From CAYWKS01 sp964458935 (GTDB lineage: Bacteria; Planctomycetota; Phycisphaerae; Phycisphaerales; Zrk34), in assembly GCA_964458935.1 (NCBI GenBank), contig CAYWKS010000006.1, positions 62,001 through 126,000 of the forward strand: a stretch of 64,000 bases of DNA. Reading direction: 5' to 3'. The translations under genes were made by a program, and so were the position numbers. This document shows positions 45,432 to 53,569 of the stretch, in pieces. The notes under the pieces are model-generated. The model saw only the letters and a program-made list of their open reading frames with translations. It made no database searches and was not told where the DNA came from. Numbering within the stretch: the stretch's first letter is position 1; each line of letters opens with the position of its first letter.

Positions 45432-45484
45432 AGGAAATGTGATTCCAGGCGGGCCTGGGGCAGAGGCTTGGGGGGTGAGGGGTT
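45432..45484. repeat. 53-bp direct repeat, copy 2
   Basis: The sequence begins AGGAAATGTGATTCCAGG. It differs from copy 1 (44021-44073) at three positions only. It contains a perfect palindrome CCAGGCGGGCCTGG. It abuts the transposase remnant on its higher-coordinate side and lies 51 bases upstream of the 325-residue secreted-protein gene start. Confidence 0.9.
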
Positions 45485-45524
45485 GGCTGATGATCTGCTC
45501 GGTCGTGTGCCGCTTGCGTGCCAT
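45485..45524 (-). mobile_element. Remnant of an IS3-family transposase OrfA start
   Basis: On the minus strand an ATG at 45524 opens a frame reading MARKRHTTEQIIS, which is the conserved first dozen residues of IS3-group OrfA proteins. GGGAG lies about 10 bases upstream. After these 13 codons the similarity stops exactly where the 53-bp repeat begins, so the element has been truncated by a rearrangement there. No terminal inverted repeat or OrfB sequence was found. Confidence 0.6.
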
Positions 45525-45688
45525 GTCCGTTGACTCCCTGAATGCGTCCGTGCTCGAATCCCGTACACCGAGATTCAAACCGGACTCGGTTGAGGGGGCA
45601 AGGTCACACGCGGCCGCCCCCGCAAAGCGGAGCAAGCCGATATACGACTCCCGAGCCCTTTCACTCCCCCTACCCCTTTTCCTCCCCG

Positions 45689-46567
45689 CTAGTTGTCCTC
45701 CGGAAAGCGCAGTGCCAGGACCCATTTCTCCCACCGTTGCTGGAAAGCGGCCATGTCCGGTTCACCCAGGACCTGCCGCAGAGTCCGGAAGCCCGTTGGA
45801 TCGTCATCGACGTTCGCCATGAACGCCTTGTAATACCTGCCTAGCAACCCCCGCTCCTGGAGGTAATAGCACAGGTAGCGTGCCTGGCCGTAGTTGGTGC
45901 CGCGGTCCATGTTGTAGAACGCTTGGGTCGTGGTGGAACACAGCTTCTCGAACGACGGCAGGGCGTCCTTGCGGATCGTTTTCTGCAGGCCCGCCAGTCG
46001 CCAGTTGGTCAGCCCGACGATCAGTCCGTCACGTTCGGCGGCCTGTTCGTAGAGCGAGCCGAGCCCTTCGTTGAACCACGCCGGGCACTGCGGGAAGTTC
46101 ACCTCGACATACGGATGGACGATCTCGTGCACGAGGGTACCCCCGCCGGTGGCGATGTTCATGACCAGCGCCCTGTGTCGAGCGCTGTAGAAGCCGAACG
46201 GCGTGTGGGGCTTGATGCCGAAGAACGCCTGGCAATGCTTCTCGTAGCTGTCGCGATCCTTGAACAGAAACACGTCGATGATGTGGTTGGGATCGCGGTC
46301 GAAGTAGGCGTCCTTGAGGCGATCGATAGCCCACTGGACGGTCCGCTCGGCCCGCCGCCTGACGATCGCCGGCGATTCATCACCGACAATCACGAACGGC
46401 CCGGCACGGGTGATGGTGAACCGATCGAGATCGTGCTTCTGGTGGAGTCGGGCGATGTGGCTGCGAAAGTCGGCGTCGTCGACGTCGGCCCGGACCACGG
46501 CCGGCGCAGCCGCAACGGCTGCAAAGATGAGAGCCGACATACCCACAGTCACGCACCGGATGAGCAT
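45689..46567 (-). CDS. Secreted HExxH zinc metallopeptidase-like protein (gluzincin type)
   Basis: A 292-residue exported protein. The signal peptide (MLIRCVTVGMSALIFAAVAA and onward to VVRA) ends near residue 28. The catalytic-looking motif is HEIVH in GTLVHEIVHPYVEV, followed after 18 or so residues by WFNEGLGSLYEQ, where Glu would be the third zinc ligand, the gluzincin pattern. The upstream region ERTVQWAIDRLKDAYFDRDP and VFLFKDRDSYEKHC resembles the DUF1570-type secreted peptidases common in planctomycetes. AGGAG lies 9 bases before the ATG. It is probably an active periplasmic peptidase; the substrate is unknown. Confidence 0.8.
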   Translation of the reverse strand: MLIRCVTVGMSALIFAAVAAAPAVVRADVDDADFRSHIARLHQKHDLDRFTITRAGPFVIVGDESPAIVRRRAERTVQWAIDRLKDAYFDRDPNHIIDVFLFKDRDSYEKHCQAFFGIKPHTPFGFYSARHRALVMNIATGGGTLVHEIVHPYVEVNFPQCPAWFNEGLGSLYEQAAERDGLIVGLTNWRLAGLQKTIRKDALPSFEKLCSTTTQAFYNMDRGTNYGQARYLCYYLQERGLLGRYYKAFMANVDDDPTGFRTLRQVLGEPDMAAFQQRWEKWVLALRFPEDN

Positions 46568-46778
46568 GATGCACCGCTCCTTGTATGAACTAGACGCACG
46601 CCGCCAATGGATGTTCACGGGTTTCCATGAAAACGTGGGCAACTTATGATTGCCGCGGCTGAACGCCTCTGCATCATCGACGATCGTGTATACTGGCGGC
46701 GACAGCAGGGGAAGGCCCGCGGCGTGTCAGCCGCGCGGCCAGATCACAGCGTCGCCACCCGCGCAGGGGACAACTCCG

Positions 46779-48263
46779 GTGGACCACAACACAACTCATA
46801 TGGATTCCCATGGTCCACACCGGGCGCAGCGTCGGTCGATCGTCGGTCTCGCGATTGGCCTCGCGCTGGTTGTGATTGCGGGCACTGCGGCGATTATGTA
46901 CCAGCCGCGCGGCGATGGGCGGCTCCGCATCTCGGCAACGGCGGTACGGCCCGGCGCGGCCGGCGAGTTCGCCGCGCTGCGCACCGTCGCCTCCTCCCTC
47001 GTCGCGCCGCCCAACGACGCGTTCGCGAGCGTGACGATGACCGACGTGCGGGCCGAGCATCACATCGAGTTCGACACCAGCGGCGTGCCCGACCTGGAGT
47101 TCGAGCCGAACTACGCCGTGTACGAAGCGAGCAATCCGGCCGGTTGGATCACCACGCCGCATGGGCGTGTGCGACTGGTCGCCATCGGCGTGTCATTGCC
47201 GGCGCCGGGGGCGAGTTCGGTTTCTCCCGGGCATCAGCCGTGGACCTATTACCGCCCGGACGACCTGTCGCCGATGGCTTTGGAGCAGTTGCCCAAGGGG
47301 GCGCGGCATGAACATGGCTGGCATTCCGGGCCCTTGCCAAACTATCGCTTCGTGTTCGCGTTCGACAACGTGACGCACCCGGACGTGATCGGCTACGCCT
47401 TCCACGATGCACGGACGAAGGCGAGACTCTCGAGAAGGTACAGCTACGGCACCAACGAAACGTCGGCGTATGTGGAGGCGAGTATCGCGGCCTGGCACGG
47501 CCCCGCCGTTGTGGTCTGCATGAAATTGGCGCACGGGCCCATGGTCGAGCACGACCTGCCCGCAATCGCAGGAAGCGTCTGGCGGCACGGCCCGCTGCAC
47601 ATCGAAGTGCTCGGGCCTGTGGAGCACACCCTGGGGGGCAGCCACGGATGGAACGATGATACGCATTACATGGGTTACGAACCCAACCAGCCGCTGGCGG
47701 GGCCACACGGCGTGGTGATCGGCATCCTGCCACGCCGAAACATCGGAGGGCTGGACCTGAAGTTGGTCGACGTGGACGGCGAAGTCGGCCCTGCACACTG
47801 GTCAGGGACCATGATCCGGTGCGTCGGCTACAAGACGCGGTCCGACTTGATCGCCGCCATCCGATGCCGGTGGCGCCCGCACTTCAAGAAGCTGATCTGG
47901 CGTGTACCGGCTTTGCCGCGGATCGCACCGAACAAGCCCGGCATGACCGACCTGACGCAGGTGCGTGTCCCGTACGTCGACTTCGATGACGAGCGCGATT
48001 TCCGCCGCTTTCTGGCAGCGAGCCTGCAATGCGATATTTCCTACGCGCTGCATCGGCGTTTCAACCCGGACCCGGGGGTCTTCCCCGTGACCCTTGAAAA
48101 CAAGACGCTGGGCGAGATCCTCGACGTCTACCTGGATAACGTGGCGATCGAAGCCGACCACACCATCCGGCTCGACGAGGCGACGATGATATTGGCGGTG
48201 GACGAGACGTGGTTCGCCCGGACCCTGGGCAAGGTCAAGGCCTTCATCGATCGGAACTTCTGA
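46779..48263 (+). CDS. Membrane-anchored unknown protein of 494 residues
   Basis: The N-terminal segment has one membrane helix (RSIVGLAIGLALVVIAGTAA), then a large extracytoplasmic part rich in His, Pro and aromatic residues. No family was recognised for the body. The last 90 residues (ALHRRFNPDPGVFPVTLENK, LGEILDVYLDNVAIEADHTI) have the pattern of a secretin STN/N0-like fold, which planctomycetes attach to varied proteins; this is tentative. GTG 46779 was chosen because AGGGGA lies 8 bases upstream; ATG 46800 (seven codons later) is the alternative. Divergent from the HExxH protein gene. Confidence 0.7.
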   Translation: MDHNTTHMDSHGPHRAQRRSIVGLAIGLALVVIAGTAAIMYQPRGDGRLRISATAVRPGAAGEFAALRTVASSLVAPPNDAFASVTMTDVRAEHHIEFDTSGVPDLEFEPNYAVYEASNPAGWITTPHGRVRLVAIGVSLPAPGASSVSPGHQPWTYYRPDDLSPMALEQLPKGARHEHGWHSGPLPNYRFVFAFDNVTHPDVIGYAFHDARTKARLSRRYSYGTNETSAYVEASIAAWHGPAVVVCMKLAHGPMVEHDLPAIAGSVWRHGPLHIEVLGPVEHTLGGSHGWNDDTHYMGYEPNQPLAGPHGVVIGILPRRNIGGLDLKLVDVDGEVGPAHWSGTMIRCVGYKTRSDLIAAIRCRWRPHFKKLIWRVPALPRIAPNKPGMTDLTQVRVPYVDFDDERDFRRFLAASLQCDISYALHRRFNPDPGVFPVTLENKTLGEILDVYLDNVAIEADHTIRLDEATMILAVDETWFARTLGKVKAFIDRNF

Positions 48264-48288
48264 GGTGCAAAGCCCGGAATGAATAAAG

Positions 48289-48362
48289 TACACCGGGGAG
48301 GATTCGAACCCCCAACCTCCTGATCCGTAGTCAGGTGCTCTATCCAATTGAGCTACCGGTGC
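48289..48362 (-). tRNA. tRNA-Arg (ACG anticodon)
   Basis: Read on the minus strand, the acceptor GCACCGG pairs with CCGGTGT (one G-U pair), followed by discriminator A. The D arm is GCTC/GAGC, the anticodon stem CCTGA/TCAGG encloses loop CTACGGA (anticodon ACG, expected to be A-to-I edited by TadA), and the T loop is TTCGAAT. CCA is not encoded. No clear terminator follows before the convergent 494-residue protein gene. Confidence 0.95.
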
Positions 48363-48434
48363 ACGTCTGGTCGGTTTCAGGACGAACACGTGATTGTAAC
48401 GCAACGGCCTTGAATGGCAACCGGTGGGTGGGGC

Positions 48435-51400
48435 TCAAGGCGACGCCGCGGCGTCTGGATCGGGCCAATCGGGCTGTGGCTGCGGGTCGACGCTGCCGAG
48501 CAGGCGGAAGCGACCGAGATTCACCCGCTGCTTCAACGCGACGTGCACGAGGCAACCGCCGGCGAACTCGACCGGCTGCTTGAAGTTGAAGACCGCGACG
48601 CGGCGCTGCCCCGGGCGGTCGCGGGCGATCCACGTGGTGGCGCGTTTGCCGTCGACGAGCGCCTCGGGCGGGTGGCCGGCGTCGGCGTTGTCCACCAGCA
48701 CTTGGCCGATCTCCACATCGCGCCACGCCCCGGGGTTGTCCATGGGAGCCACGGACACCGCGAGGTCGCCGAGGGCGAACAGGCCCTTTCGCCCGGTGCC
48801 GGGGCCATCGAGCGGCAGCGACGCGTCCGGCAACGCTTCGAGGATGACCGAGGCGAGCCGGCCCCGGCGGCTGTGGCAGGTCAGGGCCAGGTCGTCGATC
48901 TGCGGCCCGCGCGGGTCGGCGAGGATCGAGCCGTCGTCCTGCACGGTCGTGGCCACGCCGCGTGTGGACTGCACGCTAAGCGTTGTCAGCGGGAAGGCGC
49001 CGTCGTTGGGGGCGGCGGGTTCATCGGCCCGCTGGGCGAGGCGTTCGATGGCCGTCGCCTCCAGCGCGCGGTCGTAGATGTGGACCTCGTCCATGACGCC
49101 GATGAGCGGCTGGAACCCGTCGTGCCGGCCGCCGAGCAGCGCATGCACCGGCACGCGGACGGGCTTGGTGAGGTCGTCCCGGACAGCGTTGACGGGGACG
49201 GGCTTGCCGTCGACGTAGAACTTCACGCCGTCGGCGCGACCCGACCCGCTGTAGCTGACCGCGACGTGCGCCCACTGGTCTTTGGGCACGGCGAATCCGC
49301 TGCGGGCGATGATGGCGTTGCCCTTGACCTGTCGGCTGAGTCGGAGGCGCAGGTCATGGCGGTCCAGCGCGATGTCATAGCCGCGATAGCTGTTGCCGGA
49401 TCGATCGCTGCGACTGAGCAGGGTGAGCGCGTCATCGCTGCTGTGCTTGACGAACGCGGCGAAGGTGAACGGCTTGTCGCGGCGGAAGTCGGCGACATCG
49501 CCGAGGTCGACCGTGGTCTTGCCCGCGAAGCGCAGCGCTCGGCCGCGCACGCCGGGGACCCATTCGGCCTGGCCGAAGACGCGGCCGTGGTGGCCCAGCC
49601 CGCCGCTGTCGCGGGGGTCGCCGTCCAGCGTCCAGGTCCCGACGAGCCCATCGGGTGCGGCCTGGGGGAGCAAGCGTCCGGCATCGCGGTTGGCCGCCGG
49701 CGGCGAGGGCGTGTGCGGCCCGATGATCGCGACCTCGGCCAGGTGGGTCATCGTCGCGCCGGGCCCGAGCATGATCTGCACGTGCCGAGCCGGCTGAGCT
49801 TCGAACGCGAAACTCTCGTACCGGTCGGCGGAACCGGCGGTCCTGCCGGCAAAGACCCGCTGCCAGCGCTCGCCGTCGGTGGAGGTGCGAATGACGATCG
49901 GCTGTCGGCGCTCACCGTGTCCGAAGGCGATGTCCACGCGGTTGACCGGCGCCGGCTCGGCCAGCGTGAACCGCGTCGACTCGCCGGGCTCGGTCATGGA
50001 CCACCACGTCGCCGGGTCGGCGTCGGCCGCGGACGCCGGGCGGGTCGGGCGGACCGACTGCAGCGCGATCTCCCGCCAGAGGACCGGCCCGGTCGCGCCG
50101 CGGGTGCGGACGTGCACGTACCGGGCCATGACCGGCTGATCCGGATGATGCGAGACCGGCCCGCCGCTGAGCTGGGCGCCGGTCCACAACGCCAGGCGCT
50201 GGGCGTTGGCGAGGTTCTCGCCGACCGGCCAGGCCGTCGCGTACAGCGCGTGTCGTGCGTTGGGATCGTCCAGCGACAAGCCGTGCAAAGTGATCGACCC
50301 CAGCGGCATGACCTGGCCGAGGTCGGCCTCGATCCACGCCTCGGCGTCGTCGCCGACCGGGTGGGCGGCCCAGAGGGTCGCCGGCTCGCCGTCGAACGCC
50401 GCGGCCGGGGCGGCGCCCGCCACCGCGTGGCTCGCCGATGGCTTGATGCGAATCGGAACGGCCGGCTCGGCCACGTATCGCCCGTCGAACACCTGGCCGT
50501 CGGCGCGGTGCGCCGAAATCCCGGCGACCGATGGGGCGATCTTCGGGGCCGGCGGCGGCTGGGCGGCCTCGGGTTCGGCCTCGGCTTCTGCCTCGGCTTC
50601 CGCCTCGCCGGGCGCCGCATCGGGGGCTTCGGTCGCCTGGGCCTGCTCGGCCGGCGCTCCGGTCGGATCGGTCGCTTCGTTGGGCGCTGCCTCCGCGTCG
50701 GGCTTCGTCGGGGACGGCTCAGGCTCGGCTGCCTGCCCGGCCGATGCCGCCCCGCCGGTCGCCTCGGCGACGGCCGCCGGCGTCGGGTCCGCGTCGGCCG
50801 GGGGTTCGTCGTCGCCGCCAGTCAGCAGGACATACGCCGCCACGGCCGCGCCCACCAGCAGCGCCGCGACAACCGCGACGATCCAGCCCGCGGGTCGGCG
50901 GCGGGTGTTCTCCGTCGATTCGGCCGCCTCGCCGCGCGGCTTGCGATCGCGGCCCCGGCGGCGCCGCCGTGACCGGCGCGGCGCCGGTTCCCGCGCCGGC
51001 TCATCATCGGGCCGATGTGCGAGTTCGCCTTCGCTGGGCGGCTCGGCTTGCGACTCGGACCGCGCCGGCCGCGCCACCGCGATCGGCGCGTCGGTGTGCT
51101 GGATCGCGTGCCGCAGCGCCGTGGCGAAACGCTCGGCCGTGTCGTAACGCTCCCCGGGGTCCGCCGCCAGCGCCTTGACCAGCACCGTGCACACGGCGTC
51201 GGGCACGTCCGGCCGAAGATCGTTCAGGTCCGGCAGCGGGATCTCCGTGCCCTTGCGCTGAACGTCCGAGTGCTTCGTGATGGCGAACGGCGGCTTGCCC
51301 GTGAGCAGGTGCCACAGCACGCTGGCGAGCGAATAGATGTCCGACGCGACGCCCGCCTCCCCCCGGACCGCTTCGGGCGCCTGGTAGTACGGCGTGCCGG

Positions 51401-51971
51401 CGACCCGGCTCGCCCCGCCCGCCGCGGCGTCGGTCATCTGCGCCACGCCGAAGTCCGCCAGCTTGCAGTGCCCACGCGACGTGAGCATCAGGTTCGCCGG
51501 CTTGATGTCCCGGTGCAGGATGTTGTGCTCGTGCGCGTAGTCGAGACCCTCGGCCGCCTGCGCCACCAGCTCACACGCCCGCTCCCAGTCCATCGGCCCG
51601 TCGGCATCGACCATCGCCTGCAGGTCGCCCGCCTCGAATACTTCCATCGCGATATAGGCGTAGCCCGACGAGACCCCGACCTCGAAGATCTGCACGACGT
51701 TGGGGTGGACCAGACGCGCCGCCGCACGCGCCTCGTGGATGAACTGTTCGACCGACTGCCGCCGCTCGTCGGTCGACGTGTCGTGCGGCACGAGCTTCAA
51801 CGCCACCGGCCGCTCGAGCGTCGTGTCTTCGCCGAGCACGACCGCGGCCATCGCGCCCGCCCCCAACTTGCGGAGCAGCTTGAATCGACGCAGCTTGCCC
51901 TTGGCCACGAGCTCATCGATGCTCAGCCGCGGCTCGCCGGTCGCCTCGGAATGGTCGGAGTCGCCGCCCAT
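48435..51971 (-). CDS. Transmembrane Ser/Thr protein kinase with discoidin- and LamG-like sensor
   Basis: An 1178-residue bitopic receptor kinase. The cytoplasmic kinase domain (about 28-290) has a Gly-rich loop KLGAGAMAAVVLG, VALKL lysine, HRDIKPANLML, DFG and APE. It therefore keeps the residues for activity. An Arg-rich juxtamembrane stretch precedes one membrane helix (AGWIVAVVAALLVGAAVAAYVLL), then an Ala/Glu/Pro low-complexity stalk (EAEAEAEAEAE). Extracellular F5/8 type C-like domains flank a LamG/concanavalin-like domain (LVGTWTLDGDPRDSGGLGHHG, VHIYDRALEATAIERL). ATG 51971 was preferred over an ATG at 52028 as it begins near the kinase domain; neither has a strong site. Ligands are likely glycans or surface polymers by analogy. 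Confidence 0.88.
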   Translation of the reverse strand: MGGDSDHSEATGEPRLSIDELVAKGKLRRFKLLRKLGAGAMAAVVLGEDTTLERPVALKLVPHDTSTDERRQSVEQFIHEARAAARLVHPNVVQIFEVGVSSGYAYIAMEVFEAGDLQAMVDADGPMDWERACELVAQAAEGLDYAHEHNILHRDIKPANLMLTSRGHCKLADFGVAQMTDAAAGGASRVAGTPYYQAPEAVRGEAGVASDIYSLASVLWHLLTGKPPFAITKHSDVQRKGTEIPLPDLNDLRPDVPDAVCTVLVKALAADPGERYDTAERFATALRHAIQHTDAPIAVARPARSESQAEPPSEGELAHRPDDEPAREPAPRRSRRRRRGRDRKPRGEAAESTENTRRRPAGWIVAVVAALLVGAAVAAYVLLTGGDDEPPADADPTPAAVAEATGGAASAGQAAEPEPSPTKPDAEAAPNEATDPTGAPAEQAQATEAPDAAPGEAEAEAEAEAEPEAAQPPPAPKIAPSVAGISAHRADGQVFDGRYVAEPAVPIRIKPSASHAVAGAAPAAAFDGEPATLWAAHPVGDDAEAWIEADLGQVMPLGSITLHGLSLDDPNARHALYATAWPVGENLANAQRLALWTGAQLSGGPVSHHPDQPVMARYVHVRTRGATGPVLWREIALQSVRPTRPASAADADPATWWSMTEPGESTRFTLAEPAPVNRVDIAFGHGERRQPIVIRTSTDGERWQRVFAGRTAGSADRYESFAFEAQPARHVQIMLGPGATMTHLAEVAIIGPHTPSPPAANRDAGRLLPQAAPDGLVGTWTLDGDPRDSGGLGHHGRVFGQAEWVPGVRGRALRFAGKTTVDLGDVADFRRDKPFTFAAFVKHSSDDALTLLSRSDRSGNSYRGYDIALDRHDLRLRLSRQVKGNAIIARSGFAVPKDQWAHVAVSYSGSGRADGVKFYVDGKPVPVNAVRDDLTKPVRVPVHALLGGRHDGFQPLIGVMDEVHIYDRALEATAIERLAQRADEPAAPNDGAFPLTTLSVQSTRGVATTVQDDGSILADPRGPQIDDLALTCHSRRGRLASVILEALPDASLPLDGPGTGRKGLFALGDLAVSVAPMDNPGAWRDVEIGQVLVDNADAGHPPEALVDGKRATTWIARDRPGQRRVAVFNFKQPVEFAGGCLVHVALKQRVNLGRFRLLGSVDPQPQPDWPDPDAAASP

Positions 51972-52068
51972 AACGTCCAGACAGTTTAGCGGACGCCGAC
52001 GCCCGTCGAAATGCGGCAGCCCGCCCATGCCGCCACCACCCCCCGCTGAACCACGCCCGCGCCCCGCG

Positions 52069-52074
52069 TACCAT
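52069..52074 (+). promoter_or_regulatory. -10-like element before the AmrS gene
   Basis: TACCAT ends exactly 8 bases before the ATG at 52083, in a gene without a Shine-Dalgarno sequence. This fits the leaderless pattern. Confidence 0.3.
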
Positions 52075-52082
52075 GTCCTGTC

Positions 52083-53180
52083 ATGACCCACGCGGCACAC
52101 GACATGCCCACCCTCCGCAAGGTCCTGACCGACCTCGCCGTGGAGGGCGAACTTTACGAGCGGCTCGACGACGGGCGGCTGCTCTGCTACGCGTGCGGCC
52201 ACGAATGCCGGGTCGCCGACGGCCGCACCGGCGTCTGCCGCGTCCGCTACAACGAAGCCGGCCGGCTCATGGTCCCCCACGGCTACGTCGGCGCGCTCGC
52301 CTGCGACCCGATCGAGAAGAAACCCTTCTTCCACGCCTTCCCGGGCCGCGACGCGCTCAGCTTCGGCATGCTCGGCTGCGACCTGCACTGCTCCTACTGC
52401 CAGAACTGGATCACCAGCCAGGCCCTCCGCGACGACCGCGCCCTCGCCGACGCCCAGGCCATCGCCCCCGACCAGCTCGTCGAACTCGCCGCGCGCCGAG
52501 GCGTGCCCGTCATCGCCTCAACCTACAACGAACCGCTCATCACCACCGAATGGGCCGTCGATGTCTTCCGCCGCGCCAACGCCCGCGGCATCCGCGGCGC
52601 CTACATCTCCAACGGCAACGCCACCCGACGTGTCCTCCAATACCTCCGCCCCCACGCCGACCTCTACAAGATCGACCTCAAGAGCTTCCGCGACAAGCCC
52701 TACCGCCAGCTCGGCGGTCAACTGCACAACGTCCTCCGCACCATCGAGCAATGCTTCGAAATGGGCTTCTGGGTCGAGATCGTCACGCTCATCGTGCCCG
52801 GCCTCAACGACGACGAAGCCGAACTCCGCGAGATGGCCGACTTCCTCGCCGCGATCTCGCCCGACATCCCATGGCACGTCACCGCCTTCCACGCCGATTA
52901 CAAGATGGCCGACCAGGCCGATACCCGCGACGAGCAGATCGTCCGTGCCGCCGAGATCGGCGCCGACGCCGGGCTGCATTTCGTCTACGCCGGCAACCGC
53001 CCCGGCCGCGTCGGACGCTGGGAAGACACACGATGCCCCGGCTGCGGCGCGACCCTGATCGAACGCCGCGGCTTCATCGTCCACGCCCACCATCTCGACC
53101 GGGGCCGCTGCCCCCAATGCACCCGCCCCATCCCCGGCGTCTGGGCCGACGACTGCCGCATCCCGCAGCAGCCGGCGTGA
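52083..53180 (+). CDS. amrS: AmmeMemoRadiSam-system radical SAM enzyme
   Basis: A 365-residue radical SAM protein. The 4Fe-4S motif CxxxCxxC is in FGMLGCDLHCSYCQNWITSQ (about 94-113). An N-terminal Cys-containing segment (CYACGHECRVADGRTGVC) is characteristic of this family. A GNAT-like sequence YISNGNATRRV in the barrel matches the usual strand 5 glycine-rich region. A C-terminal Cys-rich end (CPGCGATLIERRG and CPQC) looks like an additional zinc ribbon. The usual partners MEMO1 and AMMECR1 are not visible in this window. The reaction is unknown for the family. Confidence 0.9.
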   Translation: MTHAAHDMPTLRKVLTDLAVEGELYERLDDGRLLCYACGHECRVADGRTGVCRVRYNEAGRLMVPHGYVGALACDPIEKKPFFHAFPGRDALSFGMLGCDLHCSYCQNWITSQALRDDRALADAQAIAPDQLVELAARRGVPVIASTYNEPLITTEWAVDVFRRANARGIRGAYISNGNATRRVLQYLRPHADLYKIDLKSFRDKPYRQLGGQLHNVLRTIEQCFEMGFWVEIVTLIVPGLNDDEAELREMADFLAAISPDIPWHVTAFHADYKMADQADTRDEQIVRAAEIGADAGLHFVYAGNRPGRVGRWEDTRCPGCGATLIERRGFIVHAHHLDRGRCPQCTRPIPGVWADDCRIPQQPA

Positions 53181-53334
53181 ACCGTGCCGCGCTCGCGGCG
53201 TCCCATAACGCCTTATCCGATTTCTCACGGCACATGCATTGCTCACCGCACAATGGACTTGCTACACTACGCTTCCTTCCTTAACCGCCCGCGCGCCACG
53301 GTGGGCCAGCGGGCCTGATGATGGGGGTTACGCT

Positions 53335-53556
53335 ATGGACGGCTCATTCCGAACCGCCAACAGCCGGTTGAAGTTCTACTGCGAGTGCGGCCAGCGCCTC
53401 AACGCGCCCGCTCACGCTTTGGGCAAGCCCGCTCGATGCCCCAAGTGCCGGCGCACTTTCAACATCCCCGCCGGCGAGCCGGCGGCCAGCTTGCATGCCG
53501 TCGTCGGTGGCGAAGGCAGCCAGATCCTTTCGGCCCTGCGTCCCGTCCAGGACTGA
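53335..53556 (+). CDS. Tiny zinc-ribbon protein, unknown
   Basis: A 73-residue protein. CECGQRLNAPAHALGKPARC and then CPKC form a four-Cys zinc ribbon (about 16-38: C-x-C and C-x2-C). This is the short C-x-C-G-x5-P style of planctomycete zinc ribbons found at the start of many secreted or membrane proteins. Here it stands alone, followed by about 30 non-repetitive residues. GGGGG lies 7 bases before the ATG. It is convergent with hypF (13-base gap). The function is unknown; it could bind nucleic acid or protein. Confidence 0.68.
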   Translation: MDGSFRTANSRLKFYCECGQRLNAPAHALGKPARCPKCRRTFNIPAGEPAASLHAVVGGEGSQILSALRPVQD

Positions 53557-53569
53557 CCCCCGACCCGCC

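Larger units (their letters stand above)
45381..45688 (-). other. 308-base patch with repeat copy and transposase remnant
   Basis: No intact gene is present. It holds the second 53-bp repeat (45432-45484) and, immediately beside it, the start of an IS3-type transposase (45485-45524). The rest (45525-45688) contains a GGGGGC/GCCCCC inverted repeat and a C-rich run but nothing I can name. Confidence 0.55.

Noticed and set aside
50560..50640. GC-rich tandem repeat (GAEAEA coding) as a functional DNA repeat
   Set aside because: It encodes the Glu/Ala stalk of the receptor kinase and is explained by protein low complexity.
48414..50972. 852-codon plus-strand frame
   Set aside because: Antisense to the ectodomain of the receptor kinase; no conserved features.
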